64,000 nucleotides of DNA from Streptomyces sp. CB01201 (GTDB lineage: Bacteria; Actinomycetota; Actinomycetes; Streptomycetales; Streptomycetaceae): contig NZ_NNBJ01000007.1 of NCBI RefSeq assembly GCF_002803085.1, positions 62,001 through 126,000 of the forward strand, in the 5' to 3' direction. The notes beneath the pieces are model-generated. The model made no database searches, was not told the origin of the DNA, and saw only the letters and a list, made by a program, of their open reading frames with translations. How positions within the stretch are numbered: the stretch's first letter is position 1; every line of letters begins with the position of its first letter. Positions 27,509-36,383 of this stretch are shown here, one piece after another. Position numbers and translations under genes: made by a program.

Positions 27509-29062
27509 GTGTCGGCCAGCACATCCCGTACGCTCCCGCCGGAGATCGCCGAGTCCGAGTCTGTGATGGCGCTCATCGAGCGGGGAAAGGCTGATGGACA
27601 GATCGCCGGCGATGACGTGCGTCGGGCCTTCGAAGCCGACCAGATTCCGCCGACCCAGTGGAAGAATGTTCTGCGCAGCCTCAACCAGATCCTCGAGGAA
27701 GAGGGTGTGACGCTGATGGTCAGTGCCGCGGAATCACCGAAGCGCACCCGCAAGAGCGTCGCAGCGAAGAGCCCGGCGAAGCGCACCGCCACCAAGACGG
27801 TCGCGGCCAAGACGACCGTGACCACCACCAGGACCGTCGCCGCCTCCGCGGCCCCGGCCGAGAGCGTGGACGTGTCGGCCGACGAGGCCGACGACGCCCC
27901 CAAGAAGGCCGTCGCCAAGAAGGCGGCCGTGAAGAAGACCGCCGCGAAGAAGACGGTGGCCAAGAAGACCGCGGCGAAGAAGACCGCCGCCAAGAAGGGC
28001 GACGACGAGGAAGTCGTCGAGGGCGAGGAGCTGCTTGAGGACGCCGCGCCGGGCAAGGGTGACGACGAGGAGCCCGAGGGCGAGAGCAAGGGCTTCGTCC
28101 TGTCCGACGAGGACGAGGACGACGCTCCGGCCCAGCAGGTCGCCGTCGCCGGAGCCACCGCGGACCCGGTCAAGGACTACCTGAAGCAGATCGGCAAGGT
28201 CCCGCTCCTCAACGCCGAGCAGGAGGTCGAGCTCGCCAAGCGCATCGAGGCCGGTCTGTTCGCCGAGGACAAGCTGTCCAACGCGGACAAGCTCGCCCCG
28301 AAGCTCAAGCGCGAGCTGGAGATCATCGCCGAGGACGGCCGCCGCGCCAAGAACCACCTCCTGGAGGCCAACCTCCGTCTGGTGGTCTCGCTGGCCAAGC
28401 GCTACACCGGCCGCGGCATGCTCTTCCTGGACCTCATCCAGGAGGGCAACCTCGGTCTGATCCGCGCGGTCGAGAAGTTCGACTACACCAAGGGCTACAA
28501 GTTCTCCACGTACGCCACCTGGTGGATCCGTCAGGCGATCACCCGCGCCATGGCCGACCAGGCCCGCACCATCCGTATCCCGGTGCACATGGTCGAGGTC
28601 ATCAACAAGCTCGCGCGCGTCCAGCGCCAGATGCTCCAGGACCTGGGCCGTGAGCCCACCCCGGAGGAGCTGGCCAAGGAACTCGACATGACCCCGGAGA
28701 AGGTCATCGAGGTCCAGAAGTACGGCCGCGAGCCGATCTCGCTGCACACCCCCCTGGGTGAGGACGGCGACAGCGAGTTCGGTGACCTCATCGAGGACTC
28801 CGAGGCGGTCGTGCCGGCCGACGCGGTCAGCTTCACGCTCCTCCAGGAGCAGCTGCACTCGGTGCTCGACACCCTGTCCGAGCGCGAGGCGGGCGTGGTC
28901 TCCATGCGCTTCGGCCTCACCGACGGCCAGCCGAAGACGCTGGACGAGATCGGCAAGGTCTACGGCGTGACCCGCGAGCGGATCCGCCAGATCGAGTCCA
29001 AGACCATGTCGAAGCTGCGCCACCCGTCGCGTTCGCAGGTGCTGCGCGACTACCTCGACTAG
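27509..29062 (+). CDS. hrdB: Principal RNA polymerase sigma factor HrdB
   Basis: This 517-residue group 1 sigma factor directs housekeeping transcription. Residues 1-65 form region 1.1. Residues 75-165 are a Lys/Ala-rich, histone H1-like linker with repeated KKTAAKK units, followed by an acidic stretch. Regions 2-4 follow: region 1.2 DPVKDYLKQIGKVPLL, region 2 NLRLVVSLAKRYTGRGMLFLDLIQEGN with YKFSTYATWWIRQAI, region 3, and region 4 with TLDEIGKVYGVTRERIRQIE. The GTG at 27509 lies six bases after a GAGAGG ribosome site; a TTG two codons earlier is less well placed. S. coelicolor HrdB is about the same length. Confidence 0.98.
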   Translation: MSASTSRTLPPEIAESESVMALIERGKADGQIAGDDVRRAFEADQIPPTQWKNVLRSLNQILEEEGVTLMVSAAESPKRTRKSVAAKSPAKRTATKTVAAKTTVTTTRTVAASAAPAESVDVSADEADDAPKKAVAKKAAVKKTAAKKTVAKKTAAKKTAAKKGDDEEVVEGEELLEDAAPGKGDDEEPEGESKGFVLSDEDEDDAPAQQVAVAGATADPVKDYLKQIGKVPLLNAEQEVELAKRIEAGLFAEDKLSNADKLAPKLKRELEIIAEDGRRAKNHLLEANLRLVVSLAKRYTGRGMLFLDLIQEGNLGLIRAVEKFDYTKGYKFSTYATWWIRQAITRAMADQARTIRIPVHMVEVINKLARVQRQMLQDLGREPTPEELAKELDMTPEKVIEVQKYGREPISLHTPLGEDGDSEFGDLIEDSEAVVPADAVSFTLLQEQLHSVLDTLSEREAGVVSMRFGLTDGQPKTLDEIGKVYGVTRERIRQIESKTMSKLRHPSRSQVLRDYLD

Positions 29063-29086
29063 TCGCGGTCGTCCCGTACGCCATCG

Positions 29087-29120
29087 AGGGCCCGGTCTCT
29101 TTGCGGAGGCCGGGCCCTCG
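29087..29120 (+). terminator. Terminator of hrdB
   Basis: A perfect 11-bp stem (29087-29097 with 29110-29120) has a 12-base loop. Confidence 0.85.
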
Positions 29121-29196
29121 TGCGTTGCAGAGGTGCGGCGGGAGGCGCCCTGAATGACGCTGGGTCTGCTTGTGTCACCGAGAGTCAGGAGACCGT

Positions 29197-30009
29197 ATGC
29201 CCCGCTGCATCGCCCGGGCCGTCTCAGGGGCCGCTGCCCTGGGGATCATCGCACTGGGGGCGCCGCTGCCCGCGGCCGCCGACGAGGTCGTCATCGGTGG
29301 GCAGCCCGTCAAGATCTCGGACAGCCCGTGGGTGGTGGCGCTGTCCAGCCGTGACCGGTTCGGAGGTACGCGAGCGGGCCAGTTCTGCGGGGGAGTGGTG
29401 GTGGGGCCCACCACCGTCCTCACCGCGGCCCACTGCCTGCGCAGCGACGTCCTGGGTGCGGACGTGTCGAAGGTACGGGACCTCGTCGTCATCGCCGATC
29501 GCACCGAGCTGCGCTCGACGGCGGGCGAGGAGATCCCGGTGAGCGCCACCTGGACCAACCCGGGCTACGACCCGGGGACCAACGCGGGCGACCTGGCGGT
29601 GGTGACCCTGTCCCGGCCGCTGCCCGCGGCCTCCGCGATCCCGGTGGCCGCGGCGGGCGACCCGGGCTACCAGCCCGGCACCCGCGCCACGGTCTACGGC
29701 TGGGGCGACACCTCGGGCGCCGGCAGCTATCCGACGGCGCTGCGGGCGGCGCCGGTGTCCGTCCTGCCGGACGCGGCCTGTACGCGCGCCTACCCGCCGA
29801 ACTCGGACGGGACGTATCAGGCGTCCACCATGGTGTGCGCAGGCGATCCCAGGGGCGGCCACGACGCTTGCCAGGGCGACAGCGGCGGGCCGCTGGTGGC
29901 CCAGGGGCGGCTCATCGGCCTGGTGTCGTGGGGCAACGGCTGCGGCCAGGCCGACAGCCCCGGGGTCTACACGCGGGTCTCGGCCATCGCACGGCCCTCG
30001 GGCAGCTAG
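29197..30009 (+). CDS. Secreted trypsin-like serine protease
   Basis: This 270-residue S1 protease starts with a signal peptide (PRCIARAVSGAAALGIIALG, then PAAADE). The mature chain probably starts near VVIGG, so the propeptide is very short or absent. The catalytic triad is visible: His in TAAHC, Asp in AGDLAVV, and Ser in GDSGGPL. Cysteines pair as in trypsins. The C-terminus ends soon after VYTRVSAIA, cutting the last helix short. The ATG follows AGGAG by five bases, so an upstream GTG is rejected. It is flanked by strong terminators and is transcribed alone. Confidence 0.9.
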   Translation: MPRCIARAVSGAAALGIIALGAPLPAAADEVVIGGQPVKISDSPWVVALSSRDRFGGTRAGQFCGGVVVGPTTVLTAAHCLRSDVLGADVSKVRDLVVIADRTELRSTAGEEIPVSATWTNPGYDPGTNAGDLAVVTLSRPLPAASAIPVAAAGDPGYQPGTRATVYGWGDTSGAGSYPTALRAAPVSVLPDAACTRAYPPNSDGTYQASTMVCAGDPRGGHDACQGDSGGPLVAQGRLIGLVSWGNGCGQADSPGVYTRVSAIARPSGS

Positions 30010-30043
30010 CGGCGCGGCCCTCCGGACGTCCGGACATGAGAAC

Positions 30044-30079
30044 GGGCGGCCACTCCCCCTGCACGGGGAGTGGCCGCCC
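30044..30079. terminator. Bidirectional terminator
   Basis: A perfect 15-bp stem (30044-30058 with 30065-30079) lies between the convergent protease and small zinc-protein genes. Confidence 0.85.
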
Positions 30080-30123
30080 GTCGCCGGTCCTGGACCGGCC
30101 CTGGCTCGTCGTGATGCGAGGTC

Positions 30124-30354
30124 TCAGCGATCCTCGTCGCCTGTGGACTCGGGCACCGCCGTGAGGCGGTCCGTCTCGTCCTGTATGTCAGCGGCGATCT
30201 TCTTCAGTTCCGGCTCGAACTTACGTCCGTGATGAGCGCAGAAGAGCAGTTCGCCGCCGCTGGTCAGGACTACGCGAAGGTAGGCCTGTGCGCCGCAGCG
30301 GTCGCAACGGTCGGCGGCCGTCAGGGGGCTCGCGGGGGTCAGAACAGTAGTCAC
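30124..30354 (-). CDS. Small CxxC zinc-ribbon-like protein (DUF7455-like)
   Basis: This 76-residue protein has CDRCGAQAYLRVVL and FCAHHGRKFEPEL, giving a likely C-x2-C plus C-x-x-H zinc site. The C-terminus is a charged helix. Similar short proteins are conserved next to parE and hrdB in Streptomyces, from memory; no function is known. The GTG start follows an AGAAGAGG ribosome site. Confidence 0.7.
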   Translation of the reverse strand: MTTVLTPASPLTAADRCDRCGAQAYLRVVLTSGGELLFCAHHGRKFEPELKKIAADIQDETDRLTAVPESTGDEDR

Positions 30355-30786
30355 GTCGCCTCTTCTCTAGCTCGACGAGCTGTCGTACCAGGGTCAACAT
30401 CCAACCAGGCCGAAAACGTTCCCGCTCGTGGCTTTTCCTCGAAAGTTCTTGGTCAAGGTGGCTGTCTGCTGCCGGTTGGCGGCGAATGAGCCGTATTGCG
30501 GAGCTTTACGGGTTTCGCGTTGCTTGTCTTGTTTGGCCCTCCCGGCGGTTGCCGGTTGTTCATGAGGACGTGCCCGGAGCCTAAATGGTTCATGCCCGAA
30601 TGGGAACGTGATATCCGCATCACCCCAACGAGGGATCGAACATGTTTGCGACGCTGGACTAGCATGAGGATTCGCGAGGGTTGCGTGACAACGGCTCTAC
30701 CAGGCCTCGGTACCCTCTGACCGGCGACCGACGCCGGCCCCTTACCCATCGGGGGCGCAATTGAAATTCAGCGAGGAGCGAACTGC
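30355..30786. other. 432-bp divergent regulatory region upstream of parE
   Basis: No supported gene. Its base composition is less GC-rich than the neighbours. It must contain the promoters of the zinc-protein gene and of parE. I could not assign a convincing -35/-10 pair. Confidence 0.5.
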
Positions 30787-32904
30787 GTGACCGCCGAGAC
30801 GTCCGTTCCGTCCACTGCGCTGCTGAGCGGGGCAGACCGCGACGGCTCCAACTACACCGCTCGGCATCTGCTCGTGCTCGAAGGCCTCGAAGCGGTCCGC
30901 AAGCGGCCCGGCATGTACATCGGGTCCACCGACAGCCGCGGCCTGATGCACTGCCTCTGGGAAATCATCGACAACTCGGTCGATGAGGCCCTGGGTGGCC
31001 ACTGCGACCACATCGAAGTGATCCTGCACGACGACGCCTCCGTCGAGGTGCGGGACAACGGCCGGGGCATCCCCGTCGACGTCGAGCCCAAGACCGGGCT
31101 CTCGGGCGTCGAGGTCGTCATGACCAAGCTGCACGCCGGCGGAAAGTTCGGCGGCGGCTCCTACGCGGCCTCCGGCGGCCTGCACGGCGTGGGCGCCTCC
31201 GTGGTGAACGCGCTCTCGGCCCGCCTGGACATCGAGGTGGACCGGGGCACCACCCACTCGATCAGCTTCCGGCGCGGCGTCCCCGGCATCTTCACCGAGC
31301 AGGGGCCCGACGCACCCTTCGACCCGGGCAACGGGCTGCTCAAGGGCAAGCGCGTGCCCAAGGGCCGCACCGGCACCCGCATCCGTTACTGGGCCGACCG
31401 CCAGATCTTCCTGAAGGACGCGAAGCTGTCGCTGGACACGCTGTACCAGCGGGCGCGGCAGACGGCGTTCCTGGTGCCGGGTCTGACCATCGTGGTGCGG
31501 GACGAGCGGGGTCTTGACGGCGAGGGCAAGACGGAGGAGACGTTCCGCTTCGACGGCGGGATCAGTGAGTTCTGCGAGTACCTGGCGCAGGACAAGGCCG
31601 TGAACGACGTGCTGCGGCTGTCCGGGTCGGGGACGTTCAAGGAGACGGTCCCGGTCCTGGACGACCGCGGGCACATGACGCCGACCGAGGTCACCCGCGA
31701 GCTGGGGGTGGACATCGCGCTGCGCTGGGGGACGGGCTACGACACGAACCTGAAGTCGTTCGTGAACATCATCGCCACGCCCAAGGGCGGCACCCACGTC
31801 TCCGGGTTCGAGCGGTCGGTGACCAAGACCGTGAACGAGGTCCTGCGGTCGGTGAAGATGCTGCGGGTCGCCGAGGACGACGTCGTCAAGGACGACGCGC
31901 TCGAAGGCCTCACCGCGGTGGTCACCGTGCGGCTCGCGGAGCCGCAGTTCGAGGGCCAGACCAAGGAGGTCCTCGGTACCTCGGCCGCCAACCGGATCGT
32001 CGCGAACGTGGTCGCCAAGGAACTGAAGGCGTTCTTGACGTCGACGAAGCGGGACGACAAGCAGCAGGCCCGGTCGGTGATGGAGAAGATCGTCGCGGCC
32101 GCGCGGACCCGGATCGCGGCGCGTCAGCACAAGGAGGCGCAGCGGCGCAAGACGGCGCTGGAGTCGTCGTCGCTGCCGGCGAAGCTGGCGGACTGCCGCA
32201 GTGACGACGTGGAGCGCAGCGAGCTGTTCATCGTCGAGGGGGACTCGGCGCTGGGCACGGCGAAGCTGGCGCGGAATTCGGAGTTCCAGGCGCTGCTGCC
32301 GATCCGGGGCAAGATCCTCAACGTTCAGAAGGCGTCGGTCTCCGACATGCTGAAGAACGCCGAGTGCGGAGCGATCATCCAGGTCATAGGGGCGGGCTCG
32401 GGCCGTACCTTCGACATCGACGCGGCCCGTTACGGCAAGATCGTCCTCCTGGTGGACGCCGATGTGGACGGGGCGCACATCCGGATCCTGCTGCTGACGC
32501 TGTTCCAGCGGTACATGCGGCCGATGGTGGAGGCGGGCCGGGTGTTCGCGGCGGTGCCGCCGCTGCACCGGATCGAGCTGGTCCAGCCGAAGAAGGGCCA
32601 GGACAAGTACGTGTACACGTACTCGGACAACGAGCTGCGCAGCACGCTGCTGGAGTTCCAGCGCAAGAACGTCCGCTACAAGGACACCATCCAGCGGTAC
32701 AAGGGCCTGGGCGAGATGGACGCCGACCAGCTCGCCGAGACCACGATGGATCCCCGCTTCCGTACCCTGCGGCGGATCAACATCGGTGACCTGGAGGCCT
32801 CCGAGCAGGTCTTCGACCTCCTCATGGGCAACGAGGTCGCCCCCCGCAAGGAGTTCATCACCAGCTCCGCCGCCACCCTCGACCGCTCACGCATCGACGC
32901 CTGA
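30787..32904 (+). CDS. parE: DNA topoisomerase IV subunit B (type IIA ATPase subunit)
   Basis: This is a 705-residue GyrB/ParE protein. The GHKL ATPase domain has EGLEAVRKRPGMYIG, WEIIDNSVDEALGG, DNGRGIPVD and the GGLHGVGASVVNALS loop. The TOPRIM region has LFIVEGDSALG and VLLVDADVDGAHIR. The C-terminus has the RYKGLGEMDADQL motif. GyrB also exists in Streptomyces but lies near oriC, and this copy faces a ParC-type gene at the right end of the window, so ParE is the better call. It works with ParC to decatenate chromosomes. The GTG start follows GAGGAG. Confidence 0.9.
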   Translation: MTAETSVPSTALLSGADRDGSNYTARHLLVLEGLEAVRKRPGMYIGSTDSRGLMHCLWEIIDNSVDEALGGHCDHIEVILHDDASVEVRDNGRGIPVDVEPKTGLSGVEVVMTKLHAGGKFGGGSYAASGGLHGVGASVVNALSARLDIEVDRGTTHSISFRRGVPGIFTEQGPDAPFDPGNGLLKGKRVPKGRTGTRIRYWADRQIFLKDAKLSLDTLYQRARQTAFLVPGLTIVVRDERGLDGEGKTEETFRFDGGISEFCEYLAQDKAVNDVLRLSGSGTFKETVPVLDDRGHMTPTEVTRELGVDIALRWGTGYDTNLKSFVNIIATPKGGTHVSGFERSVTKTVNEVLRSVKMLRVAEDDVVKDDALEGLTAVVTVRLAEPQFEGQTKEVLGTSAANRIVANVVAKELKAFLTSTKRDDKQQARSVMEKIVAAARTRIAARQHKEAQRRKTALESSSLPAKLADCRSDDVERSELFIVEGDSALGTAKLARNSEFQALLPIRGKILNVQKASVSDMLKNAECGAIIQVIGAGSGRTFDIDAARYGKIVLLVDADVDGAHIRILLLTLFQRYMRPMVEAGRVFAAVPPLHRIELVQPKKGQDKYVYTYSDNELRSTLLEFQRKNVRYKDTIQRYKGLGEMDADQLAETTMDPRFRTLRRINIGDLEASEQVFDLLMGNEVAPRKEFITSSAATLDRSRIDA

Positions 32905-32922
32905 GACCGGTCCGCCGGGCCT

Positions 32923-32966
32923 GACGAGCGCCGGTCCGCGGAACTCCCCGCGGACCGGCGCTCGTC
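32923..32966 (+). terminator. Terminator of parE
   Basis: A perfect 19-bp stem (32923-32941 with 32948-32966) has a six-base loop. Confidence 0.9.
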
Positions 32967-33117
32967 GTCTCCACCCCAGGGTGGAGAGGAGATCTCCACC
33001 CGCGTTCCACCCCTGGCTCGATGTGTCTGACCAGCCGTTTCCGTAGCGTTTTAGACGTACCGCAGGAGCCGCTCCCGGCTTCTACCCGCTTCGTCTTCTC
33101 GTCCTCCGGAGGCTTCG

Positions 33118-33633
33118 ATGTCCGCGCTCAACGTGCTGGTGGCAGTCGCGGTGGTGGCGCTGATCCTGGTCCGCCAGGTGAAGCCGCAGCAGCTGGGCGG
33201 CTCCGGCCGCAAGTGGTGGCTGGTGCCCGCGCTGCTGGCGTTCTTCGCCGTGAAGGACGGCGGGCTCATCGACCATCAGCACCAGGTGGGATCCGCGACC
33301 CTGCTCGGCGCCGAGCTCGTGACCGGTGTGCTCATGGGCATCGGCTGGGCCCTGACGTCGCGGATATGGACCGAGTCCGACGGCACGGTGTGGTCCCGCG
33401 GCACCAAGGCCACCGCCGGGATCTGGGTCCTCGGCATAGCCCTGCGCCTCGGGCTCGCCGGCCTCGGCGCCCTGGCCGGGATCCACATGGGCACCGGCGC
33501 CATCCTGCTGGCGCTCGCCGCCTCCCTGCTCGTCCGCGGCGGCATCCTGATGTGGCGGGCCCAGCCGGCCCTCGCGTCGTACGGTGTTGCTGCCGCAAGC
33601 CCCGCCCCGCAGGTGTGGAAGGACCGCGTGTGA
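33118..33633 (+). CDS. DUF1453-like membrane protein
   Basis: This 171-residue membrane protein has about five helices (LNVLVAVAVVALILV, WWLVPALLAFFAV, LLGAELVTGVLMGIG, TAGIWVLGIALRLGLA and a final one). The conserved charged stretch RIWTESDGTVWSRGTKAT lies between helices 3 and 4. Function is unknown. Its stop codon overlaps the GTG of the histidine kinase (GTGA), so it is the first gene of a three-gene operon with the two-component pair and may be a co-sensor. Confidence 0.75.
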   Translation: MSALNVLVAVAVVALILVRQVKPQQLGGSGRKWWLVPALLAFFAVKDGGLIDHQHQVGSATLLGAELVTGVLMGIGWALTSRIWTESDGTVWSRGTKATAGIWVLGIALRLGLAGLGALAGIHMGTGAILLALAASLLVRGGILMWRAQPALASYGVAAASPAPQVWKDRV

Positions 33634-34820
33634 CCCTGGAGACCTGGCGCAGCTGGCCTTCGCGGGAAGCACTGTCCCGCGAAGGCCTCACGCGTGCCAG
33701 ACGCAATCTCGCCCGGGCCATCCGGGCCGTGGTGTTCGGCGCCCTGCTCTGGTCCACGTTCACCAAGGAGCGAGCGCCGGGGGACTGGGCCTGGGTCGGC
33801 GGCATCGTGCTCGTGCTCGGCTGCGCCCTGCTGGCCCGTGCGTTCTTCCGCTTCACCTACGACCACCGGCTCTGGCCCTCACTGGCCACGCTGCTGCTGG
33901 TGATGGGCGCGGCCGCCGGGGCCAGGGCCGCGGGCTGGCCGGTGCTCGCCCTGGTCATGTTCTGCGGCTGTGCGGTGACCGCACTGGAGCGGCTGCCGCT
34001 GGGAGCCGCCGTGCCCTGCACCGCGGTGGCCCTGGCGGCGTACTCCCTGGTCAACAACGACAATTGGCTGACCACCGTGGTGACCGTGGCCGGGCTCGGG
34101 CTCGCCGGATATGTGCTGCGGCTCGATGCGGAGGCCCGCGGCAGCGCGCAGCGGCTCCTGGCTCAGGAGCGGGCCGCGCGGGCCGCCGAGGCCGAGTCCG
34201 CCGCGCTCGACGAGCGGGCCAGGATCGCCCGCGAGATCCATGACGTACTGGCCCACAGCCTCTCGGCCCAGCTGGTGCACCTGGAGGCGGCGCGGCTGCT
34301 GATCGAGCGCGAGCCGCCGGGGGAGTTCCGGGAGAAGATCCTGGAACGGGTGGTGGCCGCCCGGGGCATGGCGCGCGAGGGGCTCGCCGAGACGCGGCAG
34401 GCGTTGTCCGCGCTGCGCGGTGAGATGAGCCCGGTGGAGGACTTCCTGCACACGCTGATCGAGGGGGCGGGCGTCGGCACCGGGTTCGCTCCGGGCACCG
34501 GCGTCGAGGTGGCGGGCGAACGCAGGGCGCTGCCCGCGGAGGCGTCCCAGGCCGTGCGCCGGGTGGCGCAGGAGGCCCTGACCAATGTGCGCAAGCACGC
34601 GCCGGGTGCGGCCGTCGCCGTGCGGCTCCAATACCTGCCCGACGAAGTCGCCCTGGAAGTAAGAGACTCGGGCGGACGCAACCGGGCGGGGGAGCTCGCT
34701 GTCAGTGGCGGCGGTTACGGTCTTCTGGGGATGAGGGAGCGCGCCGAACTGCTCGGCGGCACCCTGGAGGCCGGGCCGGAGGAGGAGGGCTTCGTGGTGC
34801 GACTGAGGGTGCCCGCATGA
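33630..34820 (+). CDS. NarL-type sensor histidine kinase
   Basis: This is a 396-residue kinase. The N-terminal third has about five membrane helices without a large external loop. A short coiled linker leads to the HisKA_3 domain, with the phosphorylated histidine at about residue 204 (IAREIHDVLAHSLSAQL). The ATPase domain has ALTNVRKHAPGA and VRDSGG...GYGLLGMRERAELLGG. The GTG start overlaps the upstream stop, and the stop overlaps the start of the response regulator. Signal unknown. Confidence 0.9.
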   Translation: MTLETWRSWPSREALSREGLTRARRNLARAIRAVVFGALLWSTFTKERAPGDWAWVGGIVLVLGCALLARAFFRFTYDHRLWPSLATLLLVMGAAAGARAAGWPVLALVMFCGCAVTALERLPLGAAVPCTAVALAAYSLVNNDNWLTTVVTVAGLGLAGYVLRLDAEARGSAQRLLAQERAARAAEAESAALDERARIAREIHDVLAHSLSAQLVHLEAARLLIEREPPGEFREKILERVVAARGMAREGLAETRQALSALRGEMSPVEDFLHTLIEGAGVGTGFAPGTGVEVAGERRALPAEASQAVRRVAQEALTNVRKHAPGAAVAVRLQYLPDEVALEVRDSGGRNRAGELAVSGGGYGLLGMRERAELLGGTLEAGPEEEGFVVRLRVPA

Positions 34821-35530
34821 CCGGGAACGGGCCCGGGGTGCCCGGTGCGGAGGCGCGGGGGACGATCAAGGTGGTCGTGGCCGACGACCAGTCCGTGGTG
34901 CGCGAGGGCATCGTGATGCTGCTGGGGCTGCTCCCCGGCATCGAGGTCATCGGCTCGGCGCGGGACGGCGAGGAGGCGATCGCCCTCACCGGCCGACTGG
35001 CGCCGGACATCGTCCTGATGGACCTGCGCATGCCGCGCTGCGACGGCGTCGAGGCGACCCGTCGCATCCGCGCCGAGTACCCCGGCACGGAGGTGGTGAT
35101 CCTCACGACGTACGCGGACGACGACTCGCTCTTCCCGGCCCTGAAAGCCGGCGCGCGTGGCTATCTGACCAAGGACGCCGGGGGCGACGAGATCGTCAAG
35201 TCGATACAGGACGTGCTGGCCGGGCAGGCGGGCCTCGCCCCCTCCGTTCAGCGCCGCCTCCTGGAAAGGGTGACGGCGCCGCCGCCCGCCCCCGTCGCAC
35301 CGGCGGAGCTGCCCGACGGGCTCACCGCGCGCGAGGGCGAGGTGCTGGGGCTGGTCGCGGAAGGGATGTCCAACTCCGAGATCTCCCACGCCCTGCACAT
35401 CTCGACGGCCACGGTGAAGACCCACATCAACAACATCTTCGGCAAGACGGGCATGCGCGACCGTGCCCAGGCCGTGCGCTACGCCTACCGGCACGGCCTC
35501 TCCCGGCCGCCGGGCCGTTCCCACTCCTGA
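34817..35530 (+). CDS. NarL/FixJ-family response regulator
   Basis: This is a 237-residue regulator. The receiver domain has the acidic pocket VADDQ and the phosphorylated aspartate at about residue 69 (IVLMDLRMP). The C-terminal LuxR-type HTH is LTAREGEVLGLVAEGMSNSE followed by ATVKTHINNIFGKTG. It is translationally coupled (ATGA) to the kinase and forms a pair with it. Targets are unknown; the DUF485 and symporter genes just downstream are candidates by position only. Confidence 0.9.
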   Translation: MTGNGPGVPGAEARGTIKVVVADDQSVVREGIVMLLGLLPGIEVIGSARDGEEAIALTGRLAPDIVLMDLRMPRCDGVEATRRIRAEYPGTEVVILTTYADDDSLFPALKAGARGYLTKDAGGDEIVKSIQDVLAGQAGLAPSVQRRLLERVTAPPPAPVAPAELPDGLTAREGEVLGLVAEGMSNSEISHALHISTATVKTHINNIFGKTGMRDRAQAVRYAYRHGLSRPPGRSHS

Positions 35531-35645
35531 GGCATCTTCATCACCTGATGGGGTGACGTGGGAGGCCTAGCGGGGTCTGAGCCCTCCGGCACCCCCCATC
35601 CTTGGCACGCGGCCGAACGCGGCTGTGGGCAAGGAGAGTTGTTCG

Positions 35646-36383
35646 GTGGAGAAGCAGGAGGGGCGTGATCCCGCGGCGGCGCGGATCGACGACCCCTGGT
35701 ACGACGCCCTGGCCTCCGGCTGGGGCGAACTGGACGGCGAGCCGGCGCCCGCGGCCGTGCCCGCCCAACAGGGCGCCGACGCGGGTGAACGCCTCAGTCC
35801 GGCGGAGATCTATCTCGAAGTGCACCGCAGCGCGGCCTTCCAGGAGGTGCGACGCCGCTACCGCCGGTTCGTCGTCCCGGCGGGCGCCGCCTTCTTCGCC
35901 TGGTACCTCGCCTATGTGATCACCGCCGTGAGCGCTCCCGGCCTCATGGCCCGTCCGGTGGCCGGTGCGGTGAACGTGGCGATGGTCGCCGGACTGGCCC
36001 AGTTCCTGTCCACCTTCCTGCTGACCTGGGCATACGCCCGCCACGCACGGCTGCGTCGGGACCGGGCCGCATTGGAGCTGCGCTGGGTGGTGTTCGAGCA
36101 GAACCAGCAGAACCTGAACCAGCAGAACCTGAACCAGCAGCACCAGCACCAGCACCAGGAGAGCCTGCACCAGGAGGTTCAGAGCCAGCCGGTGCCGAGC
36201 CGGCAGGACCTGCCCCCGCAGGACCAGCCCCCGCAGGACCGGAACGGGCGCAGTGCCCCGCCCGCTCCCGGTGTCAACGGCAGCCTGCCCGGCCAGGGCG
36301 ACCAGCACGGCCGACGGGCCGAACCGGGGCGTGGAGCCCGGCGGAACGACGGACAGGGAACGACCCGGGGAGCCCACACGTGA
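35646..36383 (+). CDS. DUF485 membrane protein with Gln/Asn/His-rich tail
   Basis: This is a 245-residue protein. Residues 45-140 are the DUF485 domain: HRSAAFQEVRRRYRRFVVPAGAAFF, then two membrane helices. DUF485 proteins accompany acetate or solute symporters, and the next gene is one, with overlapping stop and start codons. The tail after about residue 150 is unusual: NQQNLNQQNLNQQHQHQHQES, then a disordered Pro/Gly/Arg-rich stretch, making the protein about 100 residues longer than typical. The GTG at 35646 is chosen for the AAGGAGAG site eight bases upstream; a GTG at 35625 is less likely. Confidence 0.85.
   Translation: MEKQEGRDPAAARIDDPWYDALASGWGELDGEPAPAAVPAQQGADAGERLSPAEIYLEVHRSAAFQEVRRRYRRFVVPAGAAFFAWYLAYVITAVSAPGLMARPVAGAVNVAMVAGLAQFLSTFLLTWAYARHARLRRDRAALELRWVVFEQNQQNLNQQNLNQQHQHQHQESLHQEVQSQPVPSRQDLPPQDQPPQDRNGRSAPPAPGVNGSLPGQGDQHGRRAEPGRGARRNDGQGTTRGAHT
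36101..36156 (+). repeat. 15-bp tandem repeat in the DUF485 gene
   Basis: Three 15-bp units (GAACCAGCAGAACCT at 36101 and 36116, a variant at 36131) are followed by a 6-bp CAGCAC-type repeat. They encode the Gln/Asn/His-rich stretch. Confidence 0.85.

Noticed and set aside
30496..30720. Short plus-strand frame upstream of parE
   Set aside because: It has no ribosome site and no recognisable protein; the region is more likely regulatory.
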